Below are positions 25,609-33,570 of a stretch of 64,000 nucleotides of DNA, piece by piece (the first letter of the stretch is position 1; every line of letters begins with the position of its first letter). The translations under genes and the position numbers were made by a program. The stretch is from Curtobacterium sp. VKM Ac-1376 (GTDB lineage Bacteria > Actinomycetota > Actinomycetes > Actinomycetales > Microbacteriaceae): contig NZ_JADKRV010000007.1 in NCBI RefSeq assembly GCF_015351025.1, forward strand, positions 107,616-171,615. Direction: 5' to 3'. The notes under the pieces were generated by a model. That model saw only the letters and a list, made by a program, of their open reading frames with translations. It was not told the origin of the DNA and searched no databases.

Positions 25609-26022
25609 ATGACCGCCGAACCGACCATCCGTCACCTGCACGACGCCCCGGAGGAGGTCTGGGACGACGACCGCGGAAGCATCTCGTTCCGCACCGCGAT
25701 CGGTGACGGCACGACCCCGACTGCGGACCTGTGCTCCGGTGTCGCTCTGATCGACCCGGGCGGCTGGCTCGCGCCGCACCGTCACCAGGCACCGGAGGTC
25801 TACCAGGTCCTGACGGGCCTCGCCGTCGTGACACTCGACGGGGAGGAGCACGAGGTCCGCGGCGGGGCAGCCGTCTTCATCCCGTCGAACTGCGAGCACG
25901 GCATCCGGAACACCGGCGACACCCCGCTGGAGCTCGTCTACGTGTACGCGACGGACTCGGTGCTCGACGTCGAGTACTCCTGGTCCTCACCCGGGTCGAG
26001 TGACATCGATTCTCCTTTATAA
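25609..26022 (+). CDS. cupin-domain protein
   Basis: A 137-residue single-domain cupin. Cupin motif 1 is seen as WLAPHRHQAPEVYQVLTG (the His and Glu metal ligands in HRHQAPEVY) and motif 2 as FIPSNCEHGIRNTGD with its conserved Pro and His. Such proteins bind a divalent metal or small acid and serve as enzymes, sensors or storage proteins; no specific substrate can be assigned. ATG at 25609 follows GCGAGGAG. It trails the isochorismatase-fold gene and could be co-transcribed. Confidence 0.85.
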   Translation: MTAEPTIRHLHDAPEEVWDDDRGSISFRTAIGDGTTPTADLCSGVALIDPGGWLAPHRHQAPEVYQVLTGLAVVTLDGEEHEVRGGAAVFIPSNCEHGIRNTGDTPLELVYVYATDSVLDVEYSWSSPGSSDIDSPL

Positions 26023-26028
26023 ATGTAT

Positions 26029-26047
26029 TGCAACTTCTGCATACGTG
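26029..26047 (+). promoter_or_regulatory. imperfect dyad and GCATACGTG element before the His-rich gene
   Basis: A locally A+T-rich stretch (ATTCTCCTTTATAAATG) precedes TTGCA and the 9-mer GCATACGTG at 26039-26047, with GACGTACG right after. The same 9-mer occurs inverted at 26309-26317 in front of the ArsR gene, so it may be part of a shared operator. Confidence 0.4.
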
Positions 26048-26092
26048 ACGTACGGTGGGCGCATCCCAACCGCCGATCAGCAGGAGTTCACC

Positions 26093-26248
26093 ATGGCCGA
26101 GCACGAGCACAGCGCCGAGCACACCATCGCCGAGCACACCCACCAGGACGGCTGCGGCCACGAGACGGTGCAGCACGACGACCACGTCGACTTCGTCCAC
26201 GACGGTCACAAGCACGCCGAGCACGGTGACCACTACGACGAGCACTGA
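26093..26248 (+). CDS. histidine-rich metal-binding mini-protein
   Basis: A 51-residue acidic protein with 14 His, many Asp/Glu and one Cys (MAEHEHSAEHTIAEHTHQD; HDDHVDFVHDGHKHAEHGDH). The first 28 residues resemble the short His-rich zinc proteins found beside ArsR/SmtB regulators in actinobacteria. It likely binds Zn or a similar ion and buffers or delivers it; this is inferred from composition and from the ArsR gene 90 bp downstream. AGGAG precedes the ATG by seven bases. No signal peptide. Confidence 0.8.
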   Translation: MAEHEHSAEHTIAEHTHQDGCGHETVQHDDHVDFVHDGHKHAEHGDHYDEH

Positions 26249-26264
26249 TCCTCGGATCAGCACG

Positions 26265-26298
26265 GACGGCCCCGACGCGACACCGCGGCGGGGCCGTC
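26265..26298 (+). terminator. terminator between the His-rich and arsR genes
   Basis: A 10-bp stem, GACGGCCCCG (26265-26274) and CGGGGCCGTC (26289-26298), follows the His-rich gene by 16 bases and is followed by CGTCTTG. Confidence 0.65.
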
Positions 26299-26308
26299 GT
26301 CTTGCATG

Positions 26309-26317
26309 CACGTATGC
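26309..26317 (+). promoter_or_regulatory. CACGTATGC element before arsR
   Basis: This is the reverse complement of the GCATACGTG before the His-rich gene. A further dyad ACATG-N4-CATGT overlaps the arsR start codon (26328-26341). Together they could form an ArsR operator. TTACAT just upstream of the ATG may act as -10 for a leaderless transcript. Confidence 0.4.
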
Positions 26318-26337
26318 GCGTGCGCTTACATGAGTGC

Positions 26338-26628
26338 ATGTCAGACGGGATCGAAGCGGCCGCGGAGCTCTTCAAGGCGCTCTCCTCGCCCGCGCGACTG
26401 CGCATCCTCTCGGTGCTGATCTCCGAGTCGTCCGATGTCGGGTCCCTGGCCGAGGCGACCGAACTCTCGCAACCCCTGGTTTCCCAGCACCTGCGGACCC
26501 TGCGACTCGCCGGCATCGTGCAGGTCGAGCGCATCGGACGGAACGCCGTCTACTCGCTGCACGACGAACACATCGTGCACATCGTCGGCGACGCGGTCAG
26601 TCACGTCACCGAGACCGAAGCGCGCTGA
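26338..26628 (+). CDS. ArsR/SmtB-family transcriptional repressor
   Basis: A 96-residue winged-helix repressor (AAELFKALSSPARLRILSVL, the helix-turn-helix LAEATELSQPLVSQHLRTLR, and the wing AGIVQVERIGRNAVYSLHDE). His residues at HDEHIVHIVGDAVSHV near the C-terminus occupy the place of the alpha-5 metal site of SmtB-type zinc sensors (DxHx10HxxH/E), so Zn or a related ion is the likely effector. ATG at 26338 has no ribosome site, consistent with a leaderless mRNA. Neighbours are a His-rich metal protein upstream and a broken cation-efflux gene convergent downstream. Confidence 0.92.
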   Translation: MSDGIEAAAELFKALSSPARLRILSVLISESSDVGSLAEATELSQPLVSQHLRTLRLAGIVQVERIGRNAVYSLHDEHIVHIVGDAVSHVTETEAR

Positions 26629-26646
26629 CCGGGCTGGCACCACGGC

Positions 26647-27140
26647 TCAGCAGCAGTCGCAGCCGTCGCGCTCCCGCTCCCCCGTCAGCGTCGACACCAG
26701 CTGCTTGCAGGCGTCGGCGCGCCACGCCTCGAGTCCCTCGCGCACCGCGAACCCGACCACGGCAGGCTCACCGCGGCGAGGACGATGCCGACCGGACTGT
26801 GCTCCGGCGAGCGGACGCCCGTGAAGGTCAGGACGGCGTCGACGCTGACCACGAGCGCAAGACCGAAGAACGAGATCGCGACCACCCGGAGCGCCGTCCG
26901 TTCACGGGCCTCCGGGTCGCGACCGGCGAACTGCTCCGCGACGGCAGCGGCCGACAGCACCTCGACGATCGAGTCCAGACCGAAGCCGATCAGCGCGGTG
27001 GACGACGCCACCGAACCAGCGGCGATCGCCACGACGGCCTCGATCACGTTGTAGGCGATCGTCCCCGCGACGATTCACCGGATCCGTCGCCGGAGCACGT
27101 CGACGCGGACCGGTGAGAGCGACACCGCAGCCGTGGTCAC
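26647..27140 (-). pseudogene. broken cation-efflux (CDF-like) transporter gene
   Basis: Conceptual translation starts VTTAAVSLSPVRVDVLRRRIR, meets an in-frame TGA (27075-27077), and continues VAGTIAYNVIEAVVAIAAG, ALIGFGLDSIVEV, AGRDPEARERTALRVVAISF, EHSPVGIVLAAVSL, the membrane half of a cation diffusion/efflux protein (about 210 residues when intact). It then jumps out of frame to the C-terminal end VVGFAVREGLEAWRADACKQ...CDCC. So there is a nonsense codon plus a deletion of about 60-70 residues covering the last membrane helices. It lies convergent to the ArsR gene. Confidence 0.8.
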
Positions 27141-27268
27141 CGCTCGACCTCGCAGCCGAGGTCCGCGACCCCGCCGCCGTCGACGACGTCGACCGCCAGC
27201 ACCACGTCGACGAGGGACTCGAGCGCTCGCGTCAGGTTGCGATCCGCGAGCTCGTACCGACACCAGCC

Positions 27269-27805
27269 TCAGAGGTCGTCGCCACGCACCAGCGACCGGA
27301 TCCCGGGGAGGGCTGCTCGCGCTGGGTCCGCCGCCTCGTCGACGATCACCGCGATGCCCACGAGCCGTGCCCCGCACCGCTCGACGAGGGCCGCCGCCGC
27401 GAGGGCCTGGCTGCCGGTCTCCACCCAGTCGTCGACGAGCACGACCCGCTGACCGGGGCCGACCAGATCGGCACGCAGGGACAGGGTGCGGCGGTTCCCC
27501 CGGTAGTCCGGCCCCGTCTGCTGCTCGACGACGGGACCGGGGAAGACCGCGCCGTCCTTCCGTACCGGGGCGAACCCGACGCCGAGCGACATCGCGACGG
27601 CCGGCCCGAGCACGAAGCCGCGCGACTCCACACCGACCACGACGTCCGGACGGTCGTCCGCTGCCGTCGCGGCGATGCCCTCGACGATCGCGCGGAGCGA
27701 GGCCGGATCCCGCAGCATCGACCACGTGTCGGCGTCGCCGTCGATCCACCGGAAGTGCTCCAGGACGGCCCGGCGCCCCTGTTCGACCGCAGCTGCATCG
27801 CTCAC
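27269..27805 (-). CDS. Apt-like phosphoribosyltransferase
   Basis: A 178-residue type I phosphoribosyltransferase. The PRPP-binding motif is RVVLVDDWVETGSQA, and VVVGVESRGFVLGPAVA and the flexible-loop region VRKDGAVFPG resemble adenine phosphoribosyltransferase (AMP formation from adenine and PRPP). The Trp in the PRPP motif replaces the usual Leu/Ile of DDLLATGGT, so specificity for adenine is uncertain. GTG at 27805 is preceded by AGGGTGAG. It lies downstream of the flgE end, beyond a strong hairpin, and is probably its own unit. Confidence 0.75.
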   Translation of the reverse strand: MSDAAAVEQGRRAVLEHFRWIDGDADTWSMLRDPASLRAIVEGIAATAADDRPDVVVGVESRGFVLGPAVAMSLGVGFAPVRKDGAVFPGPVVEQQTGPDYRGNRRTLSLRADLVGPGQRVVLVDDWVETGSQALAAAALVERCGARLVGIAVIVDEAADPARAALPGIRSLVRGDDL

Positions 27806-27848
27806 GGACTCACCCTAGGCGTGCCGCACCTCCGGGCGGACGACGGAT

Positions 27849-27901
27849 GGTGAGCAGGAACGGTCGAGTCCCCTTTCAGTACCCGACCGTTCCTGCTCAC
27901 C
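27849..27901. terminator. perfect 18-bp inverted repeat between flgE and apt-like gene
   Basis: Arms GGTGAGCAGGAACGGTCG (27849-27866) and its exact complement (27884-27901) enclose a 17-base loop. It lies 49 bp after the flgE stop, where the long flg-fli operon should end, so it is probably its terminator. Confidence 0.6.
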
Positions 27902-27949
27902 AAGCGCCCTCGACGCGAGACGCGAGCGACCGCGACGCAGCCCCCGCGC

Positions 27950-29125
27950 CTAGCGCTTCAGGTTCGTCAGCTCCTGCAGCACCTCGTCCGAGGTCGTGAT
28001 GATGCGGGCGTTCGCCTGGAACCCGCGCTGCGCGACGATCAGGTTCGTGAACTCCTGCGACAGGTCGACGTTCGACATCTCGAGCGTCCCGGCGGCGAGC
28101 GAGCCGACGCCCGCCGAACCGGGGCCGCCGACGGTCGCACCGCCGGAGTTCGCGGTGGTACGGTACCCCGACGCCCCGGTCTTCTCGAGCCCGGCAGGGT
28201 TGGCGAACGTCGCGAGGGCGATGCGTCCGAGCGCGAGCGACGCGCCGTTCGAGAACGTGCCGGTGACGGTGCCGTCCTTCGAGATCGAGTAGCTCTGCAG
28301 GGCACCGGCCTCGCGGCCGTTCTGCGAGCCGACCGCCGCGGTGTCCAGCGAGGCGAACCCCGTGAGCTCACCCATGTCGACGCGGATGCCGCCGACGTCG
28401 AGGGTCCCGCCAGCGGTCAGCGTGCCGTCGGTGCCGAAGGTCAGCGAGGTCGTCGCGGTGGTGCCCTGGCCGTTGCGACCGGTCACGTCCCAGCCGTTCG
28501 CGGTGCGGGTGTAGGCGAGCGACATGGTGTGCTTGGCGCCCGACGCGTCGTAGACGGTCGCCTCACGCGTGAGGGTCTCGCCGACCGCCGTCTCGGACGG
28601 CAGGTTGCCCGCGACGGTGGCAGCCGTGGTGCGGACGGCGGGGGCTGCGGCCTCGAGCGGCAGCACGATGTCGGACAGCTGCCCGTTCTCGTTGACGACG
28701 CCGTTGGTGGCCGGGTATCCCTGCACGATCTTGCCGTCGGCGGTGACCAGGCGGCCGTCCGCATCGAAGTCGAAGGCGCCGGCGCGGGTGTAGACGGTGT
28801 CGTTGCCGAGCCGGGTGACGAAGAAGCCGTCACCCGAGATCATCAGGTCGGTGGCCTTGCCGGTGGCCTGCGCGGACCCCTGGGCGAAGTTGGTGGAGAC
28901 GCCGGCGACCTGCACGCCGAGGCCGATCTGGGCGGGGTTCGTGCCGCCGATGCCGGTCTGCGGTCCGCCGGCACCCTGGGTCATCTGCGACAGGGTGTCC
29001 TGGAAGACGGTGGTCGACGACTTGAAGCCGACGGTGTTGACGTTGGCGATGTTGTTGCCGGTGACGTCGAGCATCTGCTGGTGGGAGCGGAGGCCGGAGA
29101 TCCCGGAGTAGAGCGAGCGGAGCAT
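27950..29125 (-). CDS. flgE: flagellar hook protein FlgE
   Basis: A 391-residue hook protein. The N-terminus (LRSLYSGISGLRSHQQMLDV, TGNNIANVNTVGFKSS) and C-terminus (SNVDLSQEFTNLIVAQRGFQ, ARIITTSDEVLQELTNLKR) are the conserved rod-hook helices; the middle is the beta-rich hook domain (LMISGDGFFVTRLGNDTVYT). It is the only FlgE/F/G-type protein in this window. It ends the long minus-strand operon. An 80-bp spacer with a 10-nt tandem repeat separates it from flgD. Confidence 0.97.
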   Translation of the reverse strand: MLRSLYSGISGLRSHQQMLDVTGNNIANVNTVGFKSSTTVFQDTLSQMTQGAGGPQTGIGGTNPAQIGLGVQVAGVSTNFAQGSAQATGKATDLMISGDGFFVTRLGNDTVYTRAGAFDFDADGRLVTADGKIVQGYPATNGVVNENGQLSDIVLPLEAAAPAVRTTAATVAGNLPSETAVGETLTREATVYDASGAKHTMSLAYTRTANGWDVTGRNGQGTTATTSLTFGTDGTLTAGGTLDVGGIRVDMGELTGFASLDTAAVGSQNGREAGALQSYSISKDGTVTGTFSNGASLALGRIALATFANPAGLEKTGASGYRTTANSGGATVGGPGSAGVGSLAAGTLEMSNVDLSQEFTNLIVAQRGFQANARIITTSDEVLQELTNLKR

Positions 29126-29146
29126 GGTGCGTCCTTTCGGAGAGGC

Positions 29147-29196
29147 AGGAAGAGCGAGGAAGAACGAGGACGAGCGAAGAAGAACGAGGAAGAAGG
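29147..29196. repeat. five 10-nt tandem repeats between flgD and flgE
   Basis: Five tandem units run AGGAAGAGCG, AGGAAGAACG, AGGACGAGCG, AAGAAGAACG, AGGAAGAAGG. In the flgE mRNA this is a C/U-rich run just upstream of the flgE ribosome site (AAAGGA). Short tandem repeats can change in number and so alter spacing or folding. Confidence 0.7.
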
Positions 29197-29204
29197 AGTG
29201 GGCG

Positions 29205-29648
29205 TCAGGAAGCCGGAGCGGTGGTGGTGATGCCGGAGATCACGTCGAGAGCGACCTCCTTCCCGTTCACGGTGACCGTGGGCACGCTGTTCGCGTACGA
29301 CACGGCCGAGGCGGTCCCGGTGACGGACTTGCCGGAGTCGGCGTCGGTGTAGTTGACCTGCTTGCCGACGAGGTTCGCGGCGGCGATGCGCATCTGCAGC
29401 GAGAAGTTCTCGTTCCCCGTCGTGGTCTGGTTGGTGATCTGCTCCATCATCGCGAGCTGCGTCTGCTGGCTGATCATCTGGTTGGTGTCCATCGGCGAGG
29501 ACGGGTCCTGGTTGCGCAGCTGCGTGACGAGCAGCTTCATGAAGACCTCGGAGTCCATCGTCTGGGACTTCTGGGCCGTCGAGTTCGCGGCCAGGGCCGC
29601 CGCCTGCGCGGTCGGGTCCACGCTGCCGGTGATGCCGTCGATGGGCAT
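29205..29648 (-). CDS. flgD: hook-cap scaffolding protein FlgD
   Basis: A 147-residue FlgD. The conserved N-terminal part is clear (MDSEVFMKLLVTQLRNQDPS, NQMISQQTQLAMMEQI, NLVGKQVNYTD). The protein stops soon after and lacks the larger beta-sandwich of enteric FlgD, as is usual for short Gram-positive forms. ATG at 29648 lies 25 bp after fliK. It caps the growing hook. Confidence 0.95.
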   Translation of the reverse strand: MPIDGITGSVDPTAQAAALAANSTAQKSQTMDSEVFMKLLVTQLRNQDPSSPMDTNQMISQQTQLAMMEQITNQTTTGNENFSLQMRIAAANLVGKQVNYTDADSGKSVTGTASAVSYANSVPTVTVNGKEVALDVISGITTTAPAS

Positions 29649-29673
29649 GGTGAGTTCCTGTTCGTGAGCCGGG

Positions 29674-31062
29674 TCAGGCGAGGACGTCGAGTCCCGCGGT
29701 GCGGATGGAGGGCGTGTGGGTGGTGGGCTGCGTGTGCGGGGCGACCCGCGCCTCCAGGCCGGGGTCGCCAGGCAGGCCACGTGCGGCCGGGCGCTCGTCG
29801 CGGCCCGGCGCGTCCTGCGGCTGGTTCTGCGACGACAGGTCGAGCGTGGTGCTCACGCCCGTGCCGGCTGCGTCGCGCCGCAGGTCCGGCAGGACCTGGC
29901 GCACGGCCTCGCGGCCGGCGTCCGATGCGGCGAACAGCTCGACGTGCATGCCGTGCGCCGTGACGTGCGCGCGGACGGTGACCGGACCGAGGCTGTCCGG
30001 CACGACCTGCACGGTGACGACGTGCTCACCGGGGCCGGCATGCGCGAGCGAGAACACCGGTCGCGCCAACTGCTGGGCGAGCGGTGCGGGTTCCGACGGG
30101 GCCGCGACTGCGGACGCGGTGGTCGGCGGCGTCGACACCACGAAGGGCGTCTCACCGCCGCGGGTGGCCGCGACGGCCGGGAGGCCCGGATCACCCGGCG
30201 TCGATCCCTGCTGCTCCGTCCCGTGGCCGGCTCGGGAGCCGGTGTCGGCTGCCGGGGCGGCGGCGGCCGCGATGACCGGCGCCTGGGCCGGGGTCCCAGC
30301 GTGGCCGTCGGCGGTGCGGGTGGGTGCGGGGGCTGCGATCGCGGCCTCGGTCGTCGGGGGGGTGGTCGACGGGGCGGCCGCGGCTGCGGTCGTTGCGGGG
30401 GTGGTGCCCGCGGGGGCCGCTGCGGCAGCGGCCGGTGCCGGTGCCGCCGCTGCGGTCGGCACCGGAGCGCTGGTCGCCGGGGTGGTCGTCGTCGACGCGG
30501 CAGCGGTCTCCGGCGCCGTGACCGACGCTGCTGCCTGCTGCGGGGCGGCGGTGATGGGGGCGGTGGTCTTCGCCGGGGCGGACGGGACCTGCGGCGAGGT
30601 GTCTCCGTCCACCGACGGAGGTGTGGTCGTCGTGCCGGCCGTCACCGCTGCGGCGACGACGACGGCGTGCGGGTTCTCGGCGGACGCCTCGGCAGCGCGG
30701 ACGGCCGACTGGTCCCCCGCGTCGCTCGCCGCGAGGGCCGCCGGATCGACCGGGGTGGCCACGAGCCCGGCGGCGAGCAGCGCCTGCGCGTCGACCGATG
30801 CTGCCTCGGCCGCGGGCACCGACTGGTCCGGCGTGGACGTGGAGGCCGCGGCGGCCGCGCCCGGCGCGGTGGTCGAAGCGTCTGCCGCGTGGCCGTCGGT
30901 GTCGTCCCGCCCGGCGGCACCGTCGCCGGAGCGCCGGTCGGTCGCGACGGCGGCGGTCAGTGCCGCACCGAAGGACCCGGCGGTCGCGGCGTCTGCGACG
31001 GGCCCCCGCGTGGCACCCGTGGCCGTGGGGAGAGCGGGCTGGGTGGTGATCGTCAGGCTCAT
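29674..31062 (-). CDS. fliK: hook-length control protein FliK
   Basis: A 462-residue protein. Most of it is low-complexity Ala/Thr/Pro/Val sequence, typical of the FliK molecular ruler. The C-terminal domain (about 350-440: GEHVVTVQVVPDSLGPVTVR, MHVELFAASDAGREAVRQVL) is the Flg_hook substrate-switch domain, which is known to act on FlhB. ATG at 31062 overlaps the preceding hydrolase stop by four bases. Position between the hydrolase and flgD agrees with the role. Confidence 0.92.
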   Translation of the reverse strand: MSLTITTQPALPTATGATRGPVADAATAGSFGAALTAAVATDRRSGDGAAGRDDTDGHAADASTTAPGAAAAASTSTPDQSVPAAEAASVDAQALLAAGLVATPVDPAALAASDAGDQSAVRAAEASAENPHAVVVAAAVTAGTTTTPPSVDGDTSPQVPSAPAKTTAPITAAPQQAAASVTAPETAAASTTTTPATSAPVPTAAAAPAPAAAAAAPAGTTPATTAAAAAPSTTPPTTEAAIAAPAPTRTADGHAGTPAQAPVIAAAAAPAADTGSRAGHGTEQQGSTPGDPGLPAVAATRGGETPFVVSTPPTTASAVAAPSEPAPLAQQLARPVFSLAHAGPGEHVVTVQVVPDSLGPVTVRAHVTAHGMHVELFAASDAGREAVRQVLPDLRRDAAGTGVSTTLDLSSQNQPQDAPGRDERPAARGLPGDPGLEARVAPHTQPTTHTPSIRTAGLDVLA

Positions 31063-31799
31063 GCGGCGCTCCCGGACTGCATCAGGGACAGCAGCGCGGC
31101 GGTCTGCAGGTCGGTGGCGGAGCCCGCTGCCGAGGCGGTGGACGCGGCGACCGCAGCGGGCGCCGCTGTCTGTGTCGGCACGATGCGGCGGATGGTCGCG
31201 ATGTCCGCGTCGGAGTACCAGTTGTCGACGATCCGGACGTCCTTGCCGGGGCGTGGGGCGTGCAGCACCTTGCCGTCGCCGACGTAGATGACGACGTGTC
31301 CCTCGCCCTTCGGGATGATCAGGTCGCCGGGCTGGGCGTCCTTCAGGGAGCCCACCTCGACGCCCATCCTCGCCTGGTCCGGCACGACCCGGGGCATCGT
31401 GACCCCGAGGTCCTTGAAGACCGTCTGCACCAGGCCCGAGCAGTCCATGCCCGCGGTCGTCTCCCCGCCGAACACGTACGGCACGCCGAGGTACTTCTTC
31501 GCGTCGGCCACGACGTCGGCCCCGGTGGCACCGCTGCCGGTGGCGAGGGTGCCGGCCCCGGCGTCGACCGAGGTCGCGGGGGCACGGGTGGCCGTCGGTG
31601 TCGCTGCGGCGGTCGCACCGGTAGCGGCCGTCGCACCGGTGGTGCCGTCGGCGGTGGCGAGGGCATCGGCGAAGGCCGAGGACCCCGCGGCACCGCTGGT
31701 GGCGGACGCGCTCGGGGCAGCCGTGGCCGTCCCGCCGCGCAGCGTGTCGATCTGCGACCGGATGTCCGAGATCCGGGAGAGCACCGCTTCGACGCTCAT
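31059..31799 (-). CDS. NlpC/P60 peptidoglycan hydrolase of the flagellar cluster
   Basis: A 246-residue cell-wall hydrolase. After a short helical start and an Ala/Thr-rich linker, residues 93-205 form an NlpC/P60 domain with catalytic Cys120 (GMDCSGLVQ), His168 (GEGHVVIYVG) and a third polar His180 (VLHAPRPG). Such enzymes cleave D-Glu-gamma-diaminoacid or similar peptide bonds. No signal peptide is present, so it is presumably exported by the flagellar apparatus to open the wall for the rod, the job done by FlgJ elsewhere. Coupled to fliJ and fliK by four-base overlaps. Confidence 0.88.
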   Translation of the reverse strand: MSVEAVLSRISDIRSQIDTLRGGTATAAPSASATSGAAGSSAFADALATADGTTGATAATGATAAATPTATRAPATSVDAGAGTLATGSGATGADVVADAKKYLGVPYVFGGETTAGMDCSGLVQTVFKDLGVTMPRVVPDQARMGVEVGSLKDAQPGDLIIPKGEGHVVIYVGDGKVLHAPRPGKDVRIVDNWYSDADIATIRRIVPTQTAAPAAVAASTASAAGSATDLQTAALLSLMQSGSAA

Positions 31800-32227
31800 C
31801 GGGCACCACCTTCCGTGCGGCGTCGTGCCGCGATCTCGTCGAGGGCGTTCTGTTCGGTCCGGAGCTCCTCGGCCGCCTGCTGCTCGTCGTGCTTGCCCTC
31901 GAGCTTCTCGAGCCCCACGGCTGCTCGGCGTGTGGCGGTGTAGTCCCGCTGCGCCCGGTCCGCGTCGGCCCGACGGTTCTGCACGACGGCGTCGAGCTCC
32001 TCGAGCATCCCGCGGGTCGCGGCACGGGCGGCGGCGACGGCGCTGAGGGTGGCGGCGTCCTGGATCGGCTGCGTGTCCTCGCTGTCGGCGAGACTGCGGC
32101 GCGCGGCGATCCGGGCGTCGGCGGCGTCACGGACGCGTTCGTTCGCGGTCGCGAGCGTGGCGGCCGCACGATCCTGTTCGGTGTGCCGCAGGCGCAGGAG
32201 TCCGGCGAGCGGGAAGCGGCGGGCCAT
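31796..32227 (-). CDS. fliJ: flagellar export chaperone FliJ
   Basis: A 143-residue, almost entirely helical protein with the FliJ-like start ARRFPLAGLLRLRHTEQDRA and a long coiled coil rich in Ala, Arg and Glu. FliJ links the ATPase ring to FlhA and handles late-substrate chaperones. The ATG at 32227 overlaps the fliI stop by one base (TGATG). Assigned by order between fliI and the hydrolase as well as by coil pattern, since the family is poorly conserved. Confidence 0.85.
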   Translation of the reverse strand: MARRFPLAGLLRLRHTEQDRAAATLATANERVRDAADARIAARRSLADSEDTQPIQDAATLSAVAAARAATRGMLEELDAVVQNRRADADRAQRDYTATRRAAVGLEKLEGKHDEQQAAEELRTEQNALDEIAARRRTEGGAR

Positions 32228-33570
32228 CACGACACCCCCAGCTGCTGCACGAGACCGCCGAGGCGCTGCCACGACGCGTCGGCGGTCGCCCGCTCGTCCA
32301 TGCCCTGGCGGAGGAACGCGTCGATCGCGCCCTGGTGGTCGACGGCGGCGTCGACGAGCGGGTTCGAGCCGCGGTGGTACGCGCCGACGTCGAGCAGGTC
32401 CTGCGCCGCGGCTCGCGCAGCCATCACCTTGCGCAGGGTCGTCGCGGCACCGCGTTGAGACGGCGTCGTCACCTTCGAGGCCACTCGGGACACCGAGCCG
32501 AGGGCGTCCACCGACGGGAAGTGCCCGGTGATCGCGAGCTTCCGGTCGAGCACGACGTGCCCGTCCAGGATGCTGCGGGCGGCGTCGGCGATCGGTTCGT
32601 TGTGGTCGTCCCCGTCGACCAGCACGGTGTACATCCCGGTGATGCTGCCGACGCGGTCGGTGCCGGCGCGCTCGAGCAGCCCGGCGAGCACCGAGAACGT
32701 CGACGGCGGGTAACCCCGGGTGGCCGGCGGCTCCCCCACGGACAGCCCGATCTCCCGCTGCGCCATCGCGACGCGCGTGAGCGAGTCCATCATCAGCACG
32801 ACGTCCTGACCGGCGTCGCGGAACGACTCGGCGATGCGGGTGGCGACGAACGCGGCACGCAGACGCATCAGGGCGGGCTCGTCCGAGGTCGACACGACGA
32901 CGATCGAGCGGGCCAGGCCCTCGGGGCCGAGGTCGTCCTCCAGGAACTCGCGCACCTCGCGGCCGCGCTCCCCCACCAGTGCGATCACGTTGATGGCCGC
33001 GTCGCTGCCCCGGGCGATCATCGACAGCAGCGAGGACTTGCCGACGCCGGACCCGGCGAACAGGCCCATGCGCTGCCCGCGGCCGACCGTGGTCAGGGTG
33101 TCGAGCACCCGCACGCCGAGCTGCATCGGTGTGTCGATGCGGGTGCGCGCCATCGCGTTCGGGGTGTCGTGGTCGAGCGGCACCCACGTGACGGGCTCGC
33201 CACGGGGACCGTCGAGCGGGCCGCGGCCGTCGATCGTCCGTCCGAGCCCGTCGAGCACCCGGCCGAACAGCCCGGAGCCGGTCGGCACGAGCACCGGCCG
33301 GCCGGTCGGTCGCGCGGGGGTCCCGGCGGTGACGCCGATGAGGCGGCCGAGCGGCATGCAGCGCACGCCCGAGGCGTCGGTCGCGACGACCTCGACGGCG
33401 GTCTGCTCGCCAGCGTCCTGGCCGACCAGGACGACCTCGCCGACGCGGGCGTCGAGTCCGGCGATCGTCAGGCCGAGCCCGACGGCGCTCGTGACGGTGC
33501 CGACCCGCTGCGGAGCGGCCTGGCGCAGGGCGTCGTCGAGCCCGCGGGGCCGGAGCAGGGTGGCGGTCAC
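32227..33570 (-). CDS. fliI: flagellar export ATPase FliI
   Basis: A 447-residue F1-beta-like ATPase. The Walker A motif is GSGVGKS at 173-179, Walker B is VVLMMDSLTRVAMAQREIG with the Asp preceded by hydrophobics, and the family stretch RGYPPSTFSVLAGLLERAG is intact. FliI hexamers, with FliH and FliJ, energise and load the export gate. It overlaps fliH by four bases. Confidence 0.98.
   Translation of the reverse strand: MTATLLRPRGLDDALRQAAPQRVGTVTSAVGLGLTIAGLDARVGEVVLVGQDAGEQTAVEVVATDASGVRCMPLGRLIGVTAGTPARPTGRPVLVPTGSGLFGRVLDGLGRTIDGRGPLDGPRGEPVTWVPLDHDTPNAMARTRIDTPMQLGVRVLDTLTTVGRGQRMGLFAGSGVGKSSLLSMIARGSDAAINVIALVGERGREVREFLEDDLGPEGLARSIVVVSTSDEPALMRLRAAFVATRIAESFRDAGQDVVLMMDSLTRVAMAQREIGLSVGEPPATRGYPPSTFSVLAGLLERAGTDRVGSITGMYTVLVDGDDHNEPIADAARSILDGHVVLDRKLAITGHFPSVDALGSVSRVASKVTTPSQRGAATTLRKVMAARAAAQDLLDVGAYHRGSNPLVDAAVDHQGAIDAFLRQGMDERATADASWQRLGGLVQQLGVS

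Noticed and set aside
23386..26022. An 878-codon plus-strand frame spanning several genes
   Set aside because: Only its ends are real: a pentapeptide-repeat relic at the left and the cupin gene from 25609. The middle is antisense to the GlxA-type regulator.
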